From a bacterium (GTDB taxonomy: Bacteria > Ratteibacteria > UBA8468): a stretch of DNA of 7,624 bases. A program made the position numbers and the translations under genes. Where the stretch lies: the NCBI GenBank assembly GCA_030630065.1, contig DAOVNU010000029.1, forward strand, positions 1 through 7,624, given 5' to 3'. Shown piece after piece: positions 5,205 through 7,624 of this stretch. The first letter of the stretch is position 1. Each line of letters opens with the position of its first letter. The notes under the pieces are model-generated. The model was not told where the DNA came from and searched no databases. It saw only the letters and a list, made by a program, of their open reading frames with translations.

Positions 5205-5969
5205 TTATTTTTGAAATAATAATATATCATAATCTTCCCAGAGACGGAAATTTCTTTTTGAGAGTTTAGCGGTGGAGGAAAGTTCACGACCTTCCTCTAA
5301 ATAAACCGAGTAGTCGTATCTACAGAGAGCAAAGGACCATTCATCTCCTATCTTTGGAGAAACAGTTATCTCCTTAAATGCAGAAAAGGGAATGGCAACC
5401 TCTAAAACCCATTTATCATCCGTGTCTTTCCAATTATCGAGAGTTCCATAAACCTTCACTAGGTTTTTTAGATTGGATTCAAGGGTTTGAGCAAACTCCA
5501 GAGAACGAGCACCTCTTTTTGGCCAGATTAAATCAAGGACAACATTCTTGGGGCTGAACTCAAATTCATAATAAGTAGGTTTACTTTTATCCGGCTTAAA
5601 GAATGCCTCAAGCACATCCTCCTGCCAGAGTTTTCCATCATGCTCTTTGATTGTTGCCCAGATATCCTTATCCTTTGCCTCAATTCCAATATAGAGATTG
5701 TCTTTATCCCAGAGGAATTTACCAATGGCAGGGGATTCTGCCTCTTGATAGTCCTGTGGAGGTTTTTTCCTTAAATGATAGAATCTTATTGCTTTTGCCT
5801 TCTGCCAGTCCTGTTCATTAAGAAGGCCATCAATCTTGATTTTGTCGGTTGTCTGGTGGCAGATGTAGGTTTTAGGAACAATTTTTTCCTCTACCTTTAC
5901 CGCCTTTTGCTGACAACCAACAAGGAAAAGTCCGCCAATAAGCAAACCTATTGCTAATTTTTTATTCAT
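5205..5969 (-). CDS. Lipoprotein with CBM9-like carbohydrate-binding domain
   Basis: The 254-residue protein begins with a lipoprotein signal: MNKK, hydrophobic segment 5-18, lipobox LVGC with Cys19 as the lipidated residue. Gln at +2 favours outer-membrane sorting under the Lol rule, if the cell has an outer membrane. After a short linker comes one domain (about 37-254) with the usual entry of the CBM9-like (DOMON-related) family, KIDGLLNEQDWQKA (45-58). Typical strands follow: KFLWDKDNLYIGIEAKDKDIWA, an acidic EDVLEAFFKPD, YYEFEFSPKNVVLDLIW, WVLEVAIPFSAF, and GDEWSFALCRYDYS. Stand-alone proteins of this family bind saccharides at the envelope and have no catalytic motif. The ATG has a GAGGAGG Shine-Dalgarno (5973-5979) and lies 26 nt after the aminotransferase stop. 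Its place between two sugar-metabolism genes suggests it binds the substrate or a glycan carrying it. The ligand is unknown. Confidence 0.88.
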   Translation of the reverse strand: MNKKLAIGLLIGGLFLVGCQQKAVKVEEKIVPKTYICHQTTDKIKIDGLLNEQDWQKAKAIRFYHLRKKPPQDYQEAESPAIGKFLWDKDNLYIGIEAKDKDIWATIKEHDGKLWQEDVLEAFFKPDKSKPTYYEFEFSPKNVVLDLIWPKRGARSLEFAQTLESNLKNLVKVYGTLDNWKDTDDKWVLEVAIPFSAFKEITVSPKIGDEWSFALCRYDYSVYLEEGRELSSTAKLSKRNFRLWEDYDILLFQK

Positions 5970-5995
5970 CTTCCTCCTCTTTGTGAGGAATTATA

Positions 5996-7270
5996 TCACT
6001 TTGCATAGGCGCGGGCAACCTTTTTGATGGCTTTGGCTACCAGATGAATATGCTCATCCTTTATTGTTGGCCAGATATGGACGACAAAGGTTCTTTCCTC
6101 CAGCCAGGCGCAGTTGGGGCAGAAAACCTCGTTATATTTAACCGATTCAGGATTGGTATATTCCTTTGACTCAAAAGGAAACTTAAACCTGCCGAAACCA
6201 TTGTGCTCGGTAAATGCATTTTCCTTATAACTCTGCGGCCAGAACTCCTTCCAGGCATAGACACCCTCAGCAATTACCGCCTTTAAGAACGTATCTTTAT
6301 CGCAGGAGAGTGCGTCCAGATTAAGCACAATGGGGAAGACGTAGAAACCATTCTTCTTCTCCTCATTGTGTACCGGAAGGGTTAAAATCTGGGGACAGTC
6401 CTTGAGTTCTGCAATTAAAATTTCTCCATTCTTTCTTCTTTGGGGTAAATTCCAGGAATCAAGTTTTTCTAATTCTTTTAAGCCGATTGCCGATTGCATC
6501 TCGGTCATTCTGTAATTGAAACCAACTCTACGATGAATATAGGGTAATGCCTGCTCCATCTCTAATAAACTCATTCTTTTTTTGACATCATAGCCATGGT
6601 CGCGGAAGGACCTGGCCTCCCAGGCAAGGTCTTCATCATTGGTAATGAGCATTCCACCCTCTCCGCCGGTAGTAAAGGTTTTGTTCTGGCAAAAACTATA
6701 AGCACCTGCATCACCGATTGAGCCGACCTTTTTCCCTTTGTAGTCCGCTCCGTGGGCTTCGGCGGCATCCTCAATAACTTTTAGATTGTGTTTCTTGGCA
6801 ATAGCCATAATCTCATCCATCGCGCAGACATTTCCGTAAAGGTGAACCGGAATAATCCCTTTTGTTCTTTCTGTAATCTTCTTTTCAATCTCTTTTGGGT
6901 CAATGCAGTGGTCCTCCCTTCTGACATCAACAAATACCGGAATCGCTCCCGCCTGGACAATAGAGAAAGAAGAAGCAATGAAGGTGTAAGGGACGGTAAT
7001 TACCTCGTCCCCGGGACCAATGTTTAATGCGGCTAAAGCGGTGTGCAAGGCACTGGTGCCAGTGTTGGTGGAGATGGCGAACTTAACATTGTTATATTCG
7101 GCCCACTTCTTCTCAAATTCCATACCTGCCTTTCCGGTCCAGTAATTAACTTTTCCTGTTTTTAGCGGTTCCATTGCAGCTTTGATTGTTTCTTCGTCAA
7201 ACCAGGGCCAGGTAGGTAATTTTATCCCTATAACCGGCCTTCCTCCGTCTACTGCGAATTTTTCTTCCAC
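5996..7270 (-). CDS. DegT/DnrJ/EryC1/StrS-family PLP aminotransferase
   Basis: This is a 424-residue sugar aminotransferase of aspartate-aminotransferase fold. Landmarks in order: entry AVDGGRPVIGIKLPTWPWF (6-24), PLP-phosphate site STNTGTSALHTAL (67-79), DEVITVPYTFIASSFS (88-103), VIEDAAEAHGA (165-175) with Asp168 at the PLP ring nitrogen, and YSFCQNKTFTTGGEGG (191-206) with Lys197 as the Schiff-base lysine. VGFNYRMTEMQSAIG is the usual family segment after the active site. The family aminates keto-sugars or keto-cyclitols using glutamate or glutamine. The N-terminal DGG-P...WP signature resembles members near inosose aminotransferases (aminocyclitol type) more than the nucleotide-sugar enzymes, but this is a weak inference. 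Start is GTG at 7268-7270, six bases after AAGGAG (7277-7282). It is 13 nt from the Gfo/Idh/MocA gene, whose product could supply the ketone. Confidence 0.93.
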   Translation of the reverse strand: MEEKFAVDGGRPVIGIKLPTWPWFDEETIKAAMEPLKTGKVNYWTGKAGMEFEKKWAEYNNVKFAISTNTGTSALHTALAALNIGPGDEVITVPYTFIASSFSIVQAGAIPVFVDVRREDHCIDPKEIEKKITERTKGIIPVHLYGNVCAMDEIMAIAKKHNLKVIEDAAEAHGADYKGKKVGSIGDAGAYSFCQNKTFTTGGEGGMLITNDEDLAWEARSFRDHGYDVKKRMSLLEMEQALPYIHRRVGFNYRMTEMQSAIGLKELEKLDSWNLPQRRKNGEILIAELKDCPQILTLPVHNEEKKNGFYVFPIVLNLDALSCDKDTFLKAVIAEGVYAWKEFWPQSYKENAFTEHNGFGRFKFPFESKEYTNPESVKYNEVFCPNCAWLEERTFVVHIWPTIKDEHIHLVAKAIKKVARAYAK

Positions 7271-7283
7271 CCTTTTCTCCTTT

Positions 7284-7624
7284 TTATATCCTTATTCTTT
7301 TCCCTGTTCTTGCCGACTTGTATGCCGCCAAAACTACCTTTTGACTCCAGAGACCATCCTCACCGGAGATTGGCGGTTTACTGTCCTTCTCTATTGCTTC
7401 GGCAAAGACCTCTATCTCTCGTTGATAACCATTTACTAAAGGAGGTTTTATTTCTTCTTCGGTAGTAGATTCCTCTCTTTCCTGTTCTGCGGCATAACCC
7501 TTACTTTCTTTTTCTAAATAGGCGGTCGCTTTTCCGGTTGGCATCTGACCAATCGTTCCTTCCGCTAAAATACTTCCCCGGCTGCCGTAAATCTCCAGAC
7601 GGTTCCTGGAGGAATTATCCGGAA
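7284..7624 (-). CDS. Gfo/Idh/MocA-family oxidoreductase, C-terminal part
   Basis: The last 112 residues of a gene that enters from the right edge; the first complete codon is CCG at 7622-7620. The frame continues upstream of the Met codon at 7542-7544, which is internal. The fragment has the C-terminal beta-sheet signature NRLEIYGSRGSILAEGTIG and the classical end FAEAIEKDSKPPISGEDGLWSQKVVLAAYKSA. The family members are NAD(P)-dependent dehydrogenases that oxidise or reduce a hydroxyl of sugars or cyclitols; the Rossmann domain and catalytic Lys/His are outside the window. A lysine- and glutamate-rich stretch in the middle (about fragment residues 37-58) is probably a surface loop. It is the first visible gene of the minus-strand operon. 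A 3-keto or inosose-type product would be a natural substrate for the DegT aminotransferase just downstream; this is inference from order. Confidence 0.9.
   Translation of the reverse strand, partial: PDNSSRNRLEIYGSRGSILAEGTIGQMPTGKATAYLEKESKGYAAEQEREESTTEEEIKPPLVNGYQREIEVFAEAIEKDSKPPISGEDGLWSQKVVLAAYKSARTGKRIRI

Overview
The window reads as ordinary bacterial chromosome of moderate G+C (roughly 40-45% by eye). It probably comes from an uncultivated, non-proteobacterial Gram-negative lineage. The signs are a full-length RNase Y (absent from most beta- and gammaproteobacteria), a lipoprotein with a carbohydrate-binding (CBM9-like) domain, an uncommon sugar-metabolism operon built from Gfo/Idh/MocA, DegT and NagB families, and many short GTAG-headed hairpins between genes. 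This mix is familiar from PVC/FCB-type and candidate-phylum genomes such as Omnitrophica or Aerophobetes. The sequence alone does not fix the lineage, so that placement is only a guess.

Left half, plus strand (1-4033): the C-terminal part of a class V PLP aminotransferase is followed by a complete long-form 3-phosphoglycerate dehydrogenase (serA). Together they look like a serine-biosynthesis pair in which a class V alanine-glyoxylate-type aminotransferase takes the place of classical SerC. Next comes RNase Y (rny), the membrane-anchored endoribonuclease of mRNA decay. Its real start appears to be a rare ATT codon at 2483 behind a near-perfect Shine-Dalgarno. A start at the first conventional in-frame codon (2543) would lose the membrane anchor. 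The two gaps around serA (518-662 and 2241-2482) hold seven REP-like elements. Each is a GTAG followed by a perfect 7-9 bp stem with a 2-nt loop. Stem sequences differ between copies while the architecture stays fixed.

Middle (4034-4274): the convergent junction between rny and the minus-strand operon holds a large imperfect foldback of about 193 nt (4039-4231). It has three nested inverted-repeat segments and an inner hairpin, and no coding content. It could be a MITE-like element, a structured RNA or a bidirectional transcription barrier.

Right half, minus strand (4275-7624): four closely spaced genes run right to left. They are the C-terminal end of a Gfo/Idh/MocA oxidoreductase, a DegT/DnrJ/EryC1/StrS aminotransferase, a CBM9-like lipoprotein and a divergent NagB-fold (glucosamine-6-phosphate deaminase/isomerase-like) protein. 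Gaps are 13, 26 and 9 nt, each with a Shine-Dalgarno, so this is very likely one operon. Oxidation of a sugar or cyclitol hydroxyl, amination of the resulting ketone, carbohydrate binding at the envelope and aldose/ketose or amino-sugar chemistry would suit an amino-sugar or aminocyclitol pathway. The substrate cannot be read from the sequence, and the NagB-like member has lost residues expected of a true GlcN6P deaminase.
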